DNA of 32,782 bases. It comes from an uncultured Clostridia bacterium. GTDB taxonomy: Bacteria > Bacillota > Clostridia > Oscillospirales > CAG-272. A program made the translations under genes and the position numbers. Below the pieces are notes generated by a model, which worked only from the letters and a program-made list of their open reading frames with translations, did not search any database and was not told where the DNA came from. Of this stretch, positions 7,334-15,586 are shown one piece after another. The stretch lies in the NCBI GenBank assembly GCA_947628165.1, contig CANQYV010000017.1, forward strand, positions 1 through 32,782. The letters run 5' to 3'. The stretch's first letter is position 1; the number at the start of each line of letters is the position of its first letter.

Positions 7334-7960
7334 CTATTCAAATTCCTCGCCCGTCGTGTAACGCCATTCGATGACGTCGCCGTCCTTTACGGTCAGCTCA
7401 TTTGCGCCGACGGAGGGAAATTCGCCGTTTATATATACGACCCAGCCGGAGTAAGCGCCGAAGGCGCGCTCTCCTATGCCGCCGACAGATGAAATGTATG
7501 TGCCGGAGGCGTCGAGCGCCAATGGAAGCTCGGCTTCCTTTGCGGCGCGCAGCGACAGGTCAAGTACCGTCTCGCCTTCGCTTATCGGGACGGACACGGG
7601 CGCGAGCAGCACGCCGTTTTCGGGAGAGACGCCGTCCAGTCCCGCAACGGCGGACGCGTCAAACGAAACGACGGCGGCGCCGATGCTGTCGGAGGCGGTG
7701 CCCGTGTCCGAATAATAATCGGACGGGAGCTTAAATTCTACGAGAAGAATAATTGCAAACAGCACCGCCGCTGCCGCGAGCACCGCGGCATAGTCCGAGA
7801 AGCGGCGCCGTCCGCGCACGAGCATGACGGCAACGGCGATTATCGCCGCCGCGGCGACGGCGATCACGGCCGCGAGTCTGAAGCCCGTTATGGACATGAA
7901 TGTCCCTGTGTGCGCCGCGCCGGGAAACGCGCCTGTAAAAAAGACGTCAAGGAATGACAT
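7334..7960 (-). CDS. Membrane-anchored DUF4430 domain protein
   Basis: 208 residues. Two hydrophobic segments (~27-48 and ~57-75) are followed by an extracellular part. Its C-terminal ~80 residues (GETVLDLSLRAA ... GWVVYINGEFP ... VKDGDVIEWRYT) match the DUF4430 (transcobalamin C-terminal-like) pattern, including the conserved GWVVYINGE strand and the terminal DGDVIEWRYT. Such domains occur in cell-surface and cobalamin/ECF-associated proteins, but nothing nearby points to B12 transport. ATG at 7960 has GAGGGG about 6 nt upstream. It is the last gene after the Dabb gene, with a 33-nt gap. Confidence 0.75.
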   Translation of the reverse strand: MSFLDVFFTGAFPGAAHTGTFMSITGFRLAAVIAVAAAAIIAVAVMLVRGRRRFSDYAAVLAAAAVLFAIILLVEFKLPSDYYSDTGTASDSIGAAVVSFDASAVAGLDGVSPENGVLLAPVSVPISEGETVLDLSLRAAKEAELPLALDASGTYISSVGGIGERAFGAYSGWVVYINGEFPSVGANELTVKDGDVIEWRYTTGEEFE

Positions 7961-7993
7961 AAATGCCCCTCAAGCCGACATTCCCGCGCCGCC

Positions 7994-8293
7994 TCAGACC
8001 TCGCAGTCCATGCATACGCGGTCGGATACGAGCGGGCGTATGACGGATGCGACGGCGAGGTGGTCGGGGTTCGTCTTGTAAGCTATGTACGACGCCTCGT
8101 CCTCGAAAATCGCGTCAAGCATCAGATCGCATGTCGACGAGGTCATGGGCTCGGTGTACAGCTTCATCGAGACGAGCCCGGGAATAACGGAGGGAAGGCG
8201 TGAGAACGCGGTCTTGCAGAACTCAACCTTTGCCCTGACCTCCGCCTCGTCGTGATCCGTGCGGAGCTTCCAGCAGATAACGTGTTTGACCAT
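7994..8293 (-). CDS. Dabb family (stress-responsive alpha/beta barrel) protein
   Basis: 99 residues, the normal length for a single Dabb domain. It opens MVKHVICWKL, the first barrel strand of the family, and contains PGLVSMKLYTEP and LDAIFEDEASYIAYKTNPDHLAVASVI, the usual Dabb core. Members form dimeric alpha/beta barrels of varied or unknown function. The ATG at 8293 is preceded by AGGAAG. It lies 70 nt downstream of RNase J and 33 nt upstream of the DUF4430 gene, so co-transcription is likely. No catalytic role can be assigned. Confidence 0.85.
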   Translation of the reverse strand: MVKHVICWKLRTDHDEAEVRAKVEFCKTAFSRLPSVIPGLVSMKLYTEPMTSSTCDLMLDAIFEDEASYIAYKTNPDHLAVASVIRPLVSDRVCMDCEV

Positions 8294-8363
8294 ATGTGAA
8301 AAAACTTCCTTTCGCAGCGACCCCGCGCCGGCGGGGGCTTTTTTTATGCGTCCCTTTCCCGCC

Positions 8364-10052
8364 TTAAACTTCTATTATTATGGGCAGGATTATGGGGCGG
8401 CGTTTTACGCGGCGCGAGACGAACTTCGAGAGCGCGTCTCTGACGTCGTTTTTTATTTCCGAAATGTCGCGCTTGTAGTCGAGGATGCCGCGTTCGAGCG
8501 CGTCCCTTGCGACGGCGCGCATCTCCTCCATCAACTCCTCGGACTCCTTGACGTATATGAAGCCGCGGGTGTAGATCTCGGGGGTTGACACGATGTCGCG
8601 CGCGAGCGTGTCTATTGCGGCGGATACGACGATGAGACCGTCCTGAGAGAGCAGGATGCGGTCGCGGAGCACGACGCTGCCGACGTCGCCGACGCCGGTA
8701 CCGTCGACGAGCAGACGGCCCGACGGAACGGAGCCGGAGAAGCGCGCGCCGCTCTCGTCTATCTCGAGAACGCGCCCGAGCTCGGGAACGAAAATGTTCT
8801 CCGAGCGCTCGCCCATGAACATCGCGAGCTTGCGGTGCTCCATAAGGTGGCGGCGCTCGCCGTGGATCGGCATGAAGTACTTCGGCTTCGTCAGCGCGTG
8901 CATGAACTTGAGGTCCTCCTGGCACGCGTGTCCCGAAACGTGGATGGGAGACGAGGTGTCGTTATACACCTCGGCGCCGCAGCGGTAGAGCTCGTTCACT
9001 ATCTTGCCGACGAGCTTTTCGTTGCCCGGTATCGCGTTCGCGGAGATGATGACGATGTCGTTTTTGCCGATCGTGACGTTTGAGTGGTCGCCGAACGCCA
9101 TGCGGTAGAGGGCGGACATCGGCTCGCCCTGAGAGCCCGTCGTGATGACTGTCACGCGGTTGTCGGGGTATTTCTTTATATCGTTTATGTCTATGATGGC
9201 GCCGTCCGGAAAATCCATGTATCCGAGGCGCGTTGCCGCGCCGACGACGGTGAGCATGCTGCGCCCCGTTATCGCGACCTTTCTGCCGTAGCGGACGCTG
9301 TTGTCTATTATCTGCTGCACGCGGTGGACGTTTGAAGAGAACGTCGCTATGATTATGCGGTTCGTCGCGTGGGAGGCGAATATCTGGTCAAAGGAATTGC
9401 CGACGGTCCGCTCCGACGGAGTGTATCCGGGGCGTTCGGCGTTCGTGGAGTCGCACATGAGGAGGAGCACCCCCTCCGCCCCTATCTCCGCGAGCCTCTT
9501 GACGTCCATGACCTCGCCGTCTATCGGTGAGAGGTCGAACTTGAAGTCGCCCGAATGAATGATGTAGCCGAGAGGCGTCTTTATCGCGAGCGCGCATGCG
9601 TCCGCAATGCTGTGATTGACGCGGATGAACTCGACCGAGATATCGTCGCTCGCCTTTATGACGTCGCCTGCGGCAACGCAGTTGAGCTCGGGCTTGTAGT
9701 CGAACTTGTGCTCCGAGAGCTTGCTCTCTATGATGCCGATGGTGAGCCGCGTCGCGTAAACGGGGACGTGGAGCGTGCGCAGCACATAGGGGAGCGCACC
9801 GATGTGGTCCTCGTGACCGTGCGTGATGAAAATGCCGCGGACGCGGTCTGCGTTCTTTTCAAGATATGTGATGTCGGGTATGACGAGGTCGACGCCGGGC
9901 ATATCCTCGTCGGGAAATCCGAGCCCGCAGTCGACGATGATTATATCGTTTTCATATTCGATAACGTAAAGGTTTTTGCCTATCTCGTCAAGTCCGCCGA
10001 GAGCAAAAACTTTTATTTTGCCTGTTGCTTTTGTTTTTTTCTTTTTTGCCAT
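8364..10052 (-). CDS. rnjA: Ribonuclease J
   Basis: A 562-residue metallo-beta-lactamase/beta-CASP ribonuclease for mRNA decay and rRNA maturation; in Firmicutes it combines 5'-3' exo- and endonuclease activity. Metal ligands are seen in HGHEDH (78-83) and HSGDFKFD (from 166). The beta-CASP and C-terminal motifs IISANAIPGNEK and HVSGHACQEDLKFM ... FMPIHGE are present. The C-terminal domain ends RRPIILPIIIEV. The start is ATG 10052 (MAKKKKTK), with AAAGGA 6 nt upstream; the 11 codons further upstream are not credible. Only one RNase J gene is in view, so J1 versus J2 cannot be told. A structured leader precedes it. Confidence 0.94.
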   Translation of the reverse strand: MAKKKKTKATGKIKVFALGGLDEIGKNLYVIEYENDIIIVDCGLGFPDEDMPGVDLVIPDITYLEKNADRVRGIFITHGHEDHIGALPYVLRTLHVPVYATRLTIGIIESKLSEHKFDYKPELNCVAAGDVIKASDDISVEFIRVNHSIADACALAIKTPLGYIIHSGDFKFDLSPIDGEVMDVKRLAEIGAEGVLLLMCDSTNAERPGYTPSERTVGNSFDQIFASHATNRIIIATFSSNVHRVQQIIDNSVRYGRKVAITGRSMLTVVGAATRLGYMDFPDGAIIDINDIKKYPDNRVTVITTGSQGEPMSALYRMAFGDHSNVTIGKNDIVIISANAIPGNEKLVGKIVNELYRCGAEVYNDTSSPIHVSGHACQEDLKFMHALTKPKYFMPIHGERRHLMEHRKLAMFMGERSENIFVPELGRVLEIDESGARFSGSVPSGRLLVDGTGVGDVGSVVLRDRILLSQDGLIVVSAAIDTLARDIVSTPEIYTRGFIYVKESEELMEEMRAVARDALERGILDYKRDISEIKNDVRDALSKFVSRRVKRRPIILPIIIEV

Positions 10053-10173
10053 ATAAGTCCTTTCTCTAAAAAATGGCAGGTACATAAAGACGCACGGGAC
10101 GCCGCCCGCCTTTTGCCGACGGACAAGGACGGACGCGAAAGACGGCGCGTCTAATCAAAAAATGTGCATGCCT

Positions 10174-10199
10174 AAAAAGAGGAAAACGCGTGTTTCCTC
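10174..10199 (-). terminator. Terminator-like hairpin inside the RNase J leader
   Basis: A 7-bp stem GAGGAAA/TTTCCTC with a 7-nt loop and TTTTTA on its 3' side in the minus direction, 122 nt before the rnjA start codon. It could end the upstream small-gene transcript or act as an attenuator. Confidence 0.5.
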
Positions 10200-10283
10200 A
10201 AATGATCTTTGTGAAATTTATGTAGGAAAAACGGGAAAAATATATTACCGGCGCGTCAGCCCGCGCGCCGAAAAGCCTATATC

Positions 10284-10334
10284 AAACGGGGCGCTTGACC
10301 CTGCGTCATAGTTTAACACAAAAGCGCCCCGTTT
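10284..10334. repeat. 13-bp inverted repeat overlapping the rnjA promoter candidate
   Basis: AAACGGGGCGCTT (10284-10296) and its exact reverse complement (10322-10334) flank a 25-nt AT-rich centre. It could be a terminator of the upstream minus-strand gene or an operator, since the candidate -10 box lies in its loop and the right arm ends at the -35 box. Confidence 0.6.
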
Positions 10335-10339
10335 GTCAA
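10310..10339 (-). promoter_or_regulatory. Candidate sigma-A promoter for RNase J
   Basis: In the minus direction: TTGACA (10339-10334), 18 nt, TAAACT (10315-10310). TTAAAC with 17-nt spacing also fits. It is embedded in the 13-bp inverted repeat. Confidence 0.5.
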
Positions 10340-10346
10340 GTAGAGA

Positions 10347-10625
10347 CTACAAAAGCCGCAGCAAGAGAGCGACGGCGGCGGAGGTTGCGGCGCCTGACGC
10401 GAAGAAGGCCGCGCGTTCGATAAAAAGCCGCCTGCCCGCGCGCCGTTTTGTCTCTCCCGGCACCGTCTTGTCGGAAACGATGCGCTCCGCCTCGCGCAGC
10501 ATATCCTCGCGCCGCTTTTTTTTCGGCAGCGGCACGTTCTGCCTTATTATGAAATACGCGGATTCAAAAAGCTCGCTGTCCGTGTTCTCTATTTTTATCA
10601 TTCTCCGCTCGCAGCCTTTAAGCAT
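10347..10625 (-). CDS. Small tail-anchored hypothetical protein
   Basis: 92 residues. An N-terminal acidic/hydrophobic segment (MIKIENTDSELFESAYFIIR) is followed by a Lys/Arg-rich middle (PKKKRRED; GETKRRAGRR) and a hydrophobic C-terminal segment (~68-92, FIERAAFFASGAATSAAVALLL) that reads as a single C-terminal membrane anchor. I do not recognise a named family. The first ATG (10625) is kept because GGAGTGAGGA lies just upstream; an internal Met9 has no proper spacing. It precedes RNase J on the same strand, so a membrane tether or co-expressed partner of the RNA-decay machinery is conceivable, but nothing shows it. Confidence 0.65.
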   Translation of the reverse strand: MLKGCERRMIKIENTDSELFESAYFIIRQNVPLPKKKRREDMLREAERIVSDKTVPGETKRRAGRRLFIERAAFFASGAATSAAVALLLRLL

Positions 10626-10764
10626 TTGTCCTCACTCCAAAAAAACGGCTCTCAACACTACCTATTATTGCCTGCCTTTTTCGGAATATTCACTGACGCC
10701 TGCGGCGGCGAATAAAAAAAACGCTCCGCACGCAAAATAAGTCACAGCAAACGAAGAAAGGTAC

Positions 10765-10783
10765 CGCGGGAGATGTGCCCGCG
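10765..10783 (+). promoter_or_regulatory. Small hairpin occluding the only SD-like sequence before the nucleotidyltransferase gene
   Basis: CGCGGG (10765-10770) pairs with CCCGCG (10778-10783). The GGGAG within it is the only Shine-Dalgarno-like sequence upstream of the ATG at 10795. It may limit translation; its GTTTTAT tail also makes it look like a weak terminator. Confidence 0.35.
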
Positions 10784-10794
10784 CGTTTTATCAT

Positions 10795-11868
10795 ATGACA
10801 GAGAAAAAGACAGCCGCCGTAATAATGGCGGGCGGACGCGGAGAAAGACTGCGCCCCATAACGGATACAATGCCGAAGCCGAACCTCGAGGTCGGCGGCA
10901 TCCCCGCGCTCGGCTTCGCGCTCAGAATGGCGGGCGAGGCGGGACTTCGCGAGGCAGGCATTACGGTACAGTACAGGTACGAGGACATCGTTGACCGCTT
11001 CGGAAAAGAGAGCTTCGGCGTGTCGCTCGATTATTATATCGAGGACGCTCCGCTCGGGACGGCGGGCAGCGTTGCCGCGGCCGTAGGAGAGCGGTTTTAC
11101 GACGACACGTTTGAAGAGCTCATAGTTCTTTCCGGCGACTCGGTCTGCGATTTCGACCTTCGCCCCGCGCTTTCGGCTCACAGGGAAACGGGCGCCGACG
11201 CGACGCTGCTTTTGACAGTGTCGGACGAGCCGTGGAAATACGGCTGCGTCAGCACCGATGCGGAGGCGTGTTCCGACGACGCCTGCCCGATACAAAGCGG
11301 CGCGCCCGATGAGTATAAAAGGATCGTGTCGTTTGAGGAAAAGCCGAGTGACAGGCGAGGGCAGGCGCTCGTGAATACGGGGATATATATCCTTTCAAAA
11401 AACGCGGTATCGATGATACCGCGCCGCGAATACGATTTCGGCCGCGACCTTTTCCCCCTCATGCTGGAGCGCGGGCTCGACGTCTTCGGATATGAGGCCA
11501 AGGGCTATTGGTGCGACATAGGCACACCGGAAACGTATCGCCGCGCCTGCTTTGACGCGGCGAAAAACAGGATAAGAGGCGTCACGGCGGCGGTGTCTCC
11601 CACGGGAGCCATCGTTTCCGAGAACTGCCGCGCTGGCGCGGGGACTGTGCTCACGGGCTGCGTGCTCGGCAGAGGCGTGACGCTCGGCGTCGAGGTGAGG
11701 GCGGAGGATACGATATTCTGCCGCGGCGTCACCGTCGGCGACGGCGTCGTCATCGGAAGCGGCTGCGTTATCGGAGAGGGCGCGTTCATACCGTCGGGCA
11801 GCAGGCTCGAGGCGGGAACGTATCTCCCCGGCGTCACAAAAAAGCGCCGCGAGACGATATTTTACTGA
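10795..11868 (+). CDS. Sugar-1-phosphate nucleotidyltransferase (NDP-sugar pyrophosphorylase-like) with left-handed beta-helix
   Basis: 357 residues. The Rossmann-like pyrophosphorylase domain has GGRGERLRP (13-21), a lysine in MPKPN (28), LSGD (112-115), EEKP (181-184) and WCDIGTPETY (239-248). All are hallmarks of enzymes that join NTP and a sugar-1-phosphate to give NDP-sugar plus PPi. The C-terminal ~90 residues (265-347) contain irregular hexapeptides (GVTLGVEVRA, GVTVGDGVVIGSG), a left-handed beta-helix as in GlmU, GlgC or mannose-1-phosphate guanylyltransferases. The sugar and nucleotide are not readable from sequence; glucose or mannose is likeliest. The ATG at 10795 is the only normal start in an open stretch beginning at 10741. 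No good Shine-Dalgarno is exposed. It ends 13 nt from the convergent dipeptidase gene, with no terminator seen. Confidence 0.86.
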   Translation: MTEKKTAAVIMAGGRGERLRPITDTMPKPNLEVGGIPALGFALRMAGEAGLREAGITVQYRYEDIVDRFGKESFGVSLDYYIEDAPLGTAGSVAAAVGERFYDDTFEELIVLSGDSVCDFDLRPALSAHRETGADATLLLTVSDEPWKYGCVSTDAEACSDDACPIQSGAPDEYKRIVSFEEKPSDRRGQALVNTGIYILSKNAVSMIPRREYDFGRDLFPLMLERGLDVFGYEAKGYWCDIGTPETYRRACFDAAKNRIRGVTAAVSPTGAIVSENCRAGAGTVLTGCVLGRGVTLGVEVRAEDTIFCRGVTVGDGVVIGSGCVIGEGAFIPSGSRLEAGTYLPGVTKKRRETIFY

Positions 11869-11881
11869 GACAGAATTTCTT

Positions 11882-12811
11882 CTATTCCGGCAGATTTTCG
11901 GCGAGGAACCGCTCCGCGTTGCCGCCCGTTATAAGGTCGACCTCGCGGGATGTGAAGCCGAAATCGGAGAGCGCGCAGGACAGCGCGGGCAGGGCTGAGC
12001 AGTCGGGGATGGCGGGGTTCGTCGGTATGCCGTCAAAGTCGCCGCCTATGGCGACGCATTCTATGCCGCCGCAGTCTGCAAGCTCGCGGGCGTGGCGGCA
12101 CAGCATATCAAGACCGCCGTCCCCGCCGATGAAATCGGCGCAGAAGTTCAGCCCTATGATGCCGCCGCGGCCGCCTATTATGCGTATCATGTCGTCGGTA
12201 AGGTTGCGGGGATGCGAAAAGACGGCGCGCGCGTTGCTGTGGCTGGCGATGAACGGCCGCGCCGCCGCCTCGGCGACGTCGTAAAATCCCTTGTCGGAAA
12301 GGTGGGACACGTCGGCAATTATGCCCGCCCCCTCAAGCCCGGCGAGAAATTCCCGCCCGAAGTCGGAAAGCCCGTATTTTTCCTCCCCGTTCGCGGAGCC
12401 CGCGATGTCGTTGTCGTAATTCCATGTGAACGTCATCATGCGGACGCCGAGGCGGAAGAGTTCGTCTATCCGCGAGAGGTCGTCCTCAATGACGCCGCCT
12501 TCCTCTACGGACAAAAGCGCCGATACGGCGCCGTTTTTTTCGTTTTCGGCAAGGGATCTTTTCGTCGTGACATGCGCGAGCCTGCCGCCGCTTTCGCTTA
12601 CGGCGGTGTTCATGCGTTCGATCAATCGGAGGCAGTCGCCGTAGGGGTCGTCGGTGCGGCCCGCGTTGACGAACGCGGCAAACGTCATAAGTCCGTATCC
12701 GCCCGCCTCCAGCCTTTCGATATCGACGTGTGCGGACGGTAAGGAGAACATCCCGCTGTCCTCCGGGATTTTGTGAACTGTGTCGCAGTGCAGGTCAAAA
12801 AACTTGTGCAT
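11882..12811 (-). CDS. Membrane dipeptidase, peptidase family M19
   Basis: 309 residues, typical for renal-dipeptidase-like M19 enzymes, zinc hydrolases cleaving dipeptides (often with a D-residue). Expected ligands are visible: HCD at 8-10, the bridging Glu in SVEEGG (103/104), His170 in DVSHLSD, His191 in ASHSNAR, and Asp258 in GGDFDG. The ATG at 12811 has GGAG about 9 nt upstream; a longer reading frame to 12862 overlaps the preceding gene and is rejected. No signal peptide is seen, so it is cytoplasmic despite the family name. It is last in the yifB-dgk-dipeptidase run, 28 nt after the kinase gene. A role in peptide or peptidoglycan-fragment recycling is possible. Confidence 0.9.
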   Translation of the reverse strand: MHKFFDLHCDTVHKIPEDSGMFSLPSAHVDIERLEAGGYGLMTFAAFVNAGRTDDPYGDCLRLIERMNTAVSESGGRLAHVTTKRSLAENEKNGAVSALLSVEEGGVIEDDLSRIDELFRLGVRMMTFTWNYDNDIAGSANGEEKYGLSDFGREFLAGLEGAGIIADVSHLSDKGFYDVAEAAARPFIASHSNARAVFSHPRNLTDDMIRIIGGRGGIIGLNFCADFIGGDGGLDMLCRHARELADCGGIECVAIGGDFDGIPTNPAIPDCSALPALSCALSDFGFTSREVDLITGGNAERFLAENLPE

Positions 12812-12839
12812 ACTTTTTTCTCCGGGGTCAGATATTGCA

Positions 12840-13724
12840 TCAGTCCTCCCTTGCGGGAGCAACTCTCAACGCTGACGGAACAACCGAGGCCTCGATCACA
12901 TAGCCCTCGTCCGCGCCGTATACCTCGCCGTCGGCGGAGAACCGTTTCATTCCCTCGAGGCGGAGCGAGACGCAGCGGCGGTATATAAGAACGTCGGCGG
13001 CCTTTTGTATGACGGCGCCGTCTTTTGTGAGGTGCTCGCCGGCGCGGTATTTGCCGACAAGACCGAGAAAGCGCGTGCGGCTCATGTCGCTCGCCAAAAA
13101 TAAGTCGAGCGCGCCGTCCGATATGTCCGCCGTCGGCGCCGCCTTGAAGCCGCCGCCGTAAAATGAGCCGTTTGAAAGGAGGCAGAGCAGATACTTGCCC
13201 TCAAACGTCTCCTCTTTTCCGTCGACGCCGAGCAGCGTCAGCTTCAGTTCGGACGCCTTCTTTTGTATGAGCTCGCCGACGACGCCGAGTATGTATGCGG
13301 CGGTCCCCTTTATGAGAGGAAAGCGCTTTATGTCGTTCGTTCTTACGACGACGCCGGTGTCAAAACCTGTGTTGATCTCGTTTATTGCGTAGCGTTCGTT
13401 ATATTTTATGACGTCGCAGTCAAAAATGCCACAGGTTCCGTCAAGAACGTGCGCAAAATCATTCCCGCTTCCGGTCGGCACCGGGGAGAGGATGCAGCGG
13501 CGGCCCGCGCCGGCGAGCATGATGCCCGTGACGACCTCGTTCAGCGTGCCGTCACCGCCGTAGGCGAAGACGCGGTATTCGTCCTCGTCGGAGGAAAGGC
13601 GCTCCCGAAGAAAACGGACGGCGTCGCCGGGGGCTTTTGTGATATATGCTTCCCCCTCGAGCGAGGAGGGGTCTGGTAGCGCGCCGCGCCCCGCGGCGGG
13701 GTTCATTATGTGCAGCTTTTTCAT
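12840..13724 (-). CDS. Diacylglycerol kinase catalytic-domain lipid kinase (DagK/YegS type)
   Basis: 294 residues. It should phosphorylate diacylglycerol or a related lipid at the inner membrane, returning it to phospholipid or lipoteichoic-acid metabolism. It begins with HIMNPAAGRG, then has the nucleotide-binding GGDGTLNE (56-63) and PTGSGNDF (83-90). The C-terminal half (GGGFKAAPTADISDGALDLFL ... FSADGEVY) carries the Mg-binding Asp and the DGE of the family. The start at ATG 13724 is favoured because the family starts MKK-(I)xNP. A GTG at 13757 overlapping the yifB stop (GTGA) would add 11 residues and cannot be excluded. Middle gene of the yifB operon. Confidence 0.88.
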   Translation of the reverse strand: MKKLHIMNPAAGRGALPDPSSLEGEAYITKAPGDAVRFLRERLSSDEDEYRVFAYGGDGTLNEVVTGIMLAGAGRRCILSPVPTGSGNDFAHVLDGTCGIFDCDVIKYNERYAINEINTGFDTGVVVRTNDIKRFPLIKGTAAYILGVVGELIQKKASELKLTLLGVDGKEETFEGKYLLCLLSNGSFYGGGFKAAPTADISDGALDLFLASDMSRTRFLGLVGKYRAGEHLTKDGAVIQKAADVLIYRRCVSLRLEGMKRFSADGEVYGADEGYVIEASVVPSALRVAPARED

Positions 13725-13753
13725 TTCTTTGCCTGCCTTTTGCGCCGAGTTTT

Positions 13754-15316
13754 TCACCAGTATTTTCTGTCGAGGGAGCGGAGCTGGACCGCCTCGGCGA
13801 CGTGTGGCGCCCCGATATCGTCCGAGCCGTCGAGGTCCGCTATCGTGCGCGCGACGCGGAGTATCCTGTCGTATGCGCGCGCGGACAGCCCCATTTTGGA
13901 AAACGCGCCCTCGAGGATGCGGGAGGCGCCTTCGTCAGGGCGGCAGAAGCGGCGGATGAGACGGGGCGTAAGGTCCGCGTTGCAGCGGACGCCGCCGACG
14001 GGAATGTCGCCGTCGGGGTCGTCTGCGGCGGCGGCAAGCCGTTCGGACGCGATTTTGCGCGCTTTTATTACGCGTTCGCGTATCGCGGCGGAGCTCTCGG
14101 CGGGCTTCCCTCCCGACGCGAGCTCGGAGTACGAAAGCGACGGTACCTCGACCTGTATGTCTATCCTGTCGAGCAGGGGCCCGCTTATCTTCGATAAATA
14201 CTTATGTATGTCGCTCTCGGAGCATGTACACGGGTGCGTGGGATGACCGTAGTATCCGCAGCGGCACGGATTCATGGCGCAGACGAGCTGGAACGAGGAC
14301 GGGTATGTAACGCGGCCGTTCGCGCGCGTTATCGTGACGCGCCTGTCCTCGAGCGGCTGCCGCAGAGACTCCGTCACCGATTTTGAAAATTCGGGCAGCT
14401 CGTCGAGAAACAAAACGCCGTTGTGCGCGAGCGAGATCTCGCCCGGCGTCGGGATCTTTCCGCCTCCGACGAGAGACGGCGCCGACATCGTATGGTGCGG
14501 TGAGCGGAACGGGCGCGTCTTGACGAGGCCCGTGCCCGGAGGCAGGATGCCGGAAACGGAGTGAACCTTCGTCACCTCGAGAGACTCTTCAAACGAGAGC
14601 GGCGGAAGTATCGAGGGCAGCCTTTTCGCGAGCATGGATTTCCCCGTGCCGGGAGGACCGATGAGAAGGACGTTGTGCCCGCCCGCGGCGGCTATCTCGA
14701 GGGCGCGCTTGACTCTTTCCTGCCCCTTGACGTCGGCAAAATCAAGCCCCGCGAACGGCTCACTTTCTTCCTCCGGCTCGGCGGCATACGGCGAAAGCGG
14801 CGTCTCCCCGTTAAGGTGCGAGACGAGAGCCCTTACGTCGGGCACGGCGTAGACCGTCATGCCCTCGACGACCGCGGCTTCGGCGGCGTTTTCGGGCGCG
14901 GTGTAGAATTCGCGCAGTCCCGCGTCGCGCGCGGCGACGCACATGCAGAGAACGCCGCGGACGGGGCGGAGAGTGCCGGAGAGGGACAGCTCGCCTGAGA
15001 AGCATTTGTCCGAAAGGTCCGTTTCGCGGTCGATGACGCCGCCGGCGTGAAGTATGGCGGTGAGCATCGCGAGGTCATAGGAGGAGCCCTCCTTTTTTCT
15101 GTCCGCGGGCGCGAGATTGAGAGTCAGCGCCGCTTCCGGAAAGCGAAACGCGCTGTTTTCGACGGCGGCGCGTATGCGCTCCTTAGATTCGCGGACCGCG
15201 GCGTCCGGCAGACCGACCACCTCAAAACACGGGAGCGCGCCCGTGGCGCTGCATTCCGCCGTCACCATAAATCCGTCTATTCCCGAGATACCGGCGCAAA
15301 AAACTGCCGACAGCAT
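13754..15316 (-). CDS. YifB/ComM family Mg-chelatase-like AAA+ ATPase
   Basis: 520 residues, full length. The N-terminal ChlI domain ([30 protein letters not shown]) precedes the AAA+ core, with Walker A GPPGTGKS (220-227) and Walker [11 protein letters not shown] cysteine-containing segment [14 protein letters not shown] and the C-terminal Mg-chelatase-like helical domain ([18 protein letters not shown]) follow. ComM, a member, is a hexameric helicase promoting branch migration during natural transformation; the role in Clostridia is untested. The ATG at 15316 has GGGGA upstream and a consensus promoter 47 nt before it. It heads the operon yifB-dgk-dipeptidase. dprA, often the neighbour, is absent. 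Confidence 0.92.
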   Translation of the reverse strand: MLSAVFCAGISGIDGFMVTAECSATGALPCFEVVGLPDAAVRESKERIRAAVENSAFRFPEAALTLNLAPADRKKEGSSYDLAMLTAILHAGGVIDRETDLSDKCFSGELSLSGTLRPVRGVLCMCVAARDAGLREFYTAPENAAEAAVVEGMTVYAVPDVRALVSHLNGETPLSPYAAEPEEESEPFAGLDFADVKGQERVKRALEIAAAGGHNVLLIGPPGTGKSMLAKRLPSILPPLSFEESLEVTKVHSVSGILPPGTGLVKTRPFRSPHHTMSAPSLVGGGKIPTPGEISLAHNGVLFLDELPEFSKSVTESLRQPLEDRRVTITRANGRVTYPSSFQLVCAMNPCRCGYYGHPTHPCTCSESDIHKYLSKISGPLLDRIDIQVEVPSLSYSELASGGKPAESSAAIRERVIKARKIASERLAAAADDPDGDIPVGGVRCNADLTPRLIRRFCRPDEGASRILEGAFSKMGLSARAYDRILRVARTIADLDGSDDIGAPHVAEAVQLRSLDRKYW

Positions 15317-15362
15317 GATATGTCCCCCATAAATATTAAATCATAAACGTATCATTTCTCTT

Positions 15363-15391
15363 ATTTTATCATATTTTGACGGATGTATCAA
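15363..15391 (-). promoter_or_regulatory. Sigma-A promoter of the yifB operon
   Basis: In the minus direction: TTGATA (15391-15386), 17 nt, TAAAAT (15368-15363), with TG one base before the -10 box. Predicted start near 15356, about 40 nt before the ATG. Confidence 0.75.
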
Positions 15392-15498
15392 CGCCGAGGG
15401 ACTTATTTTGAAAAAAAGGCGCGTGAGATCAAGGCACGCGGCGGCGGGCGGGCGCATATTATGTCATATGAGAAAGCTCCGAACGGAGGTATTCAGAG

Positions 15499-15573
15499 GT
15501 GAAGATAGTAGTCGTCAGGCCACCGAAATTCTTCGTGCCGCTCTTAAAGCGCATCTTCGGCGTAAAAAAATAA
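15499..15573 (+). CDS. spoVM: Stage V sporulation protein M (SpoVM), 24 residues
   Basis: GTG at 15499, TAA at 15571-15573; an ideal GGAGGT (15485-15490) lies 8 nt upstream. The peptide begins (M)KIVVVRPPKFF and ends RIFGVKK. This matches the SpoVM pattern: Lys2, a short hydrophobic strand, the helix-breaking Pro-Lys-Phe, then a basic amphipathic helix; B. subtilis SpoVM is 26 residues. SpoVM marks the positively curved forespore membrane and recruits SpoIVA for coat and cortex assembly. In Bacillus spoVM lies downstream of prkC-rsgA-rpe-thiN, so its place beside rsgA supports the call, although here it is on the opposite strand. No sporulation-sigma promoter is convincing. Confidence 0.85.
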   Translation: MKIVVVRPPKFFVPLLKRIFGVKK

Positions 15574-15586
15574 CGCGCGTGCGGGC

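Larger units (their letters stand above)
10053..10346 (-). promoter_or_regulatory. Structured 5' leader upstream of RNase J (294 nt without a gene)
   Basis: No protein is credible here. In the minus direction it contains the candidate promoter at 10339-10310, a 7-bp CGGCGCG/CGCGCCG hairpin (10270-10249), and a GAGGAAA/TTTCCTC hairpin with TTTTTA behind it (10199-10174) that resembles an intrinsic terminator within the leader. From the predicted start near 10302 the leader would be about 250 nt. Attenuation or RNase J autocontrol is possible but is inference. Confidence 0.45.

Noticed and set aside
8321-8345. GC hairpin plus T7 between RNase J and the Dabb gene
   Set aside because: The T-run is on the plus-strand side, but no plus-strand gene precedes it; in the direction of the real genes there is no T-tract. 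An antisense RNA end is conceivable but unsupported.
10773-10994. Open frame starting just upstream of the nucleotidyltransferase
   Set aside because: Out of frame with the conserved pyrophosphorylase motifs, basic low-complexity translation, poor RBS spacing.
12092-12742. Plus-strand open frame opposite the dipeptidase
   Set aside because: No RBS or motif; the minus strand has all M19 metal ligands.
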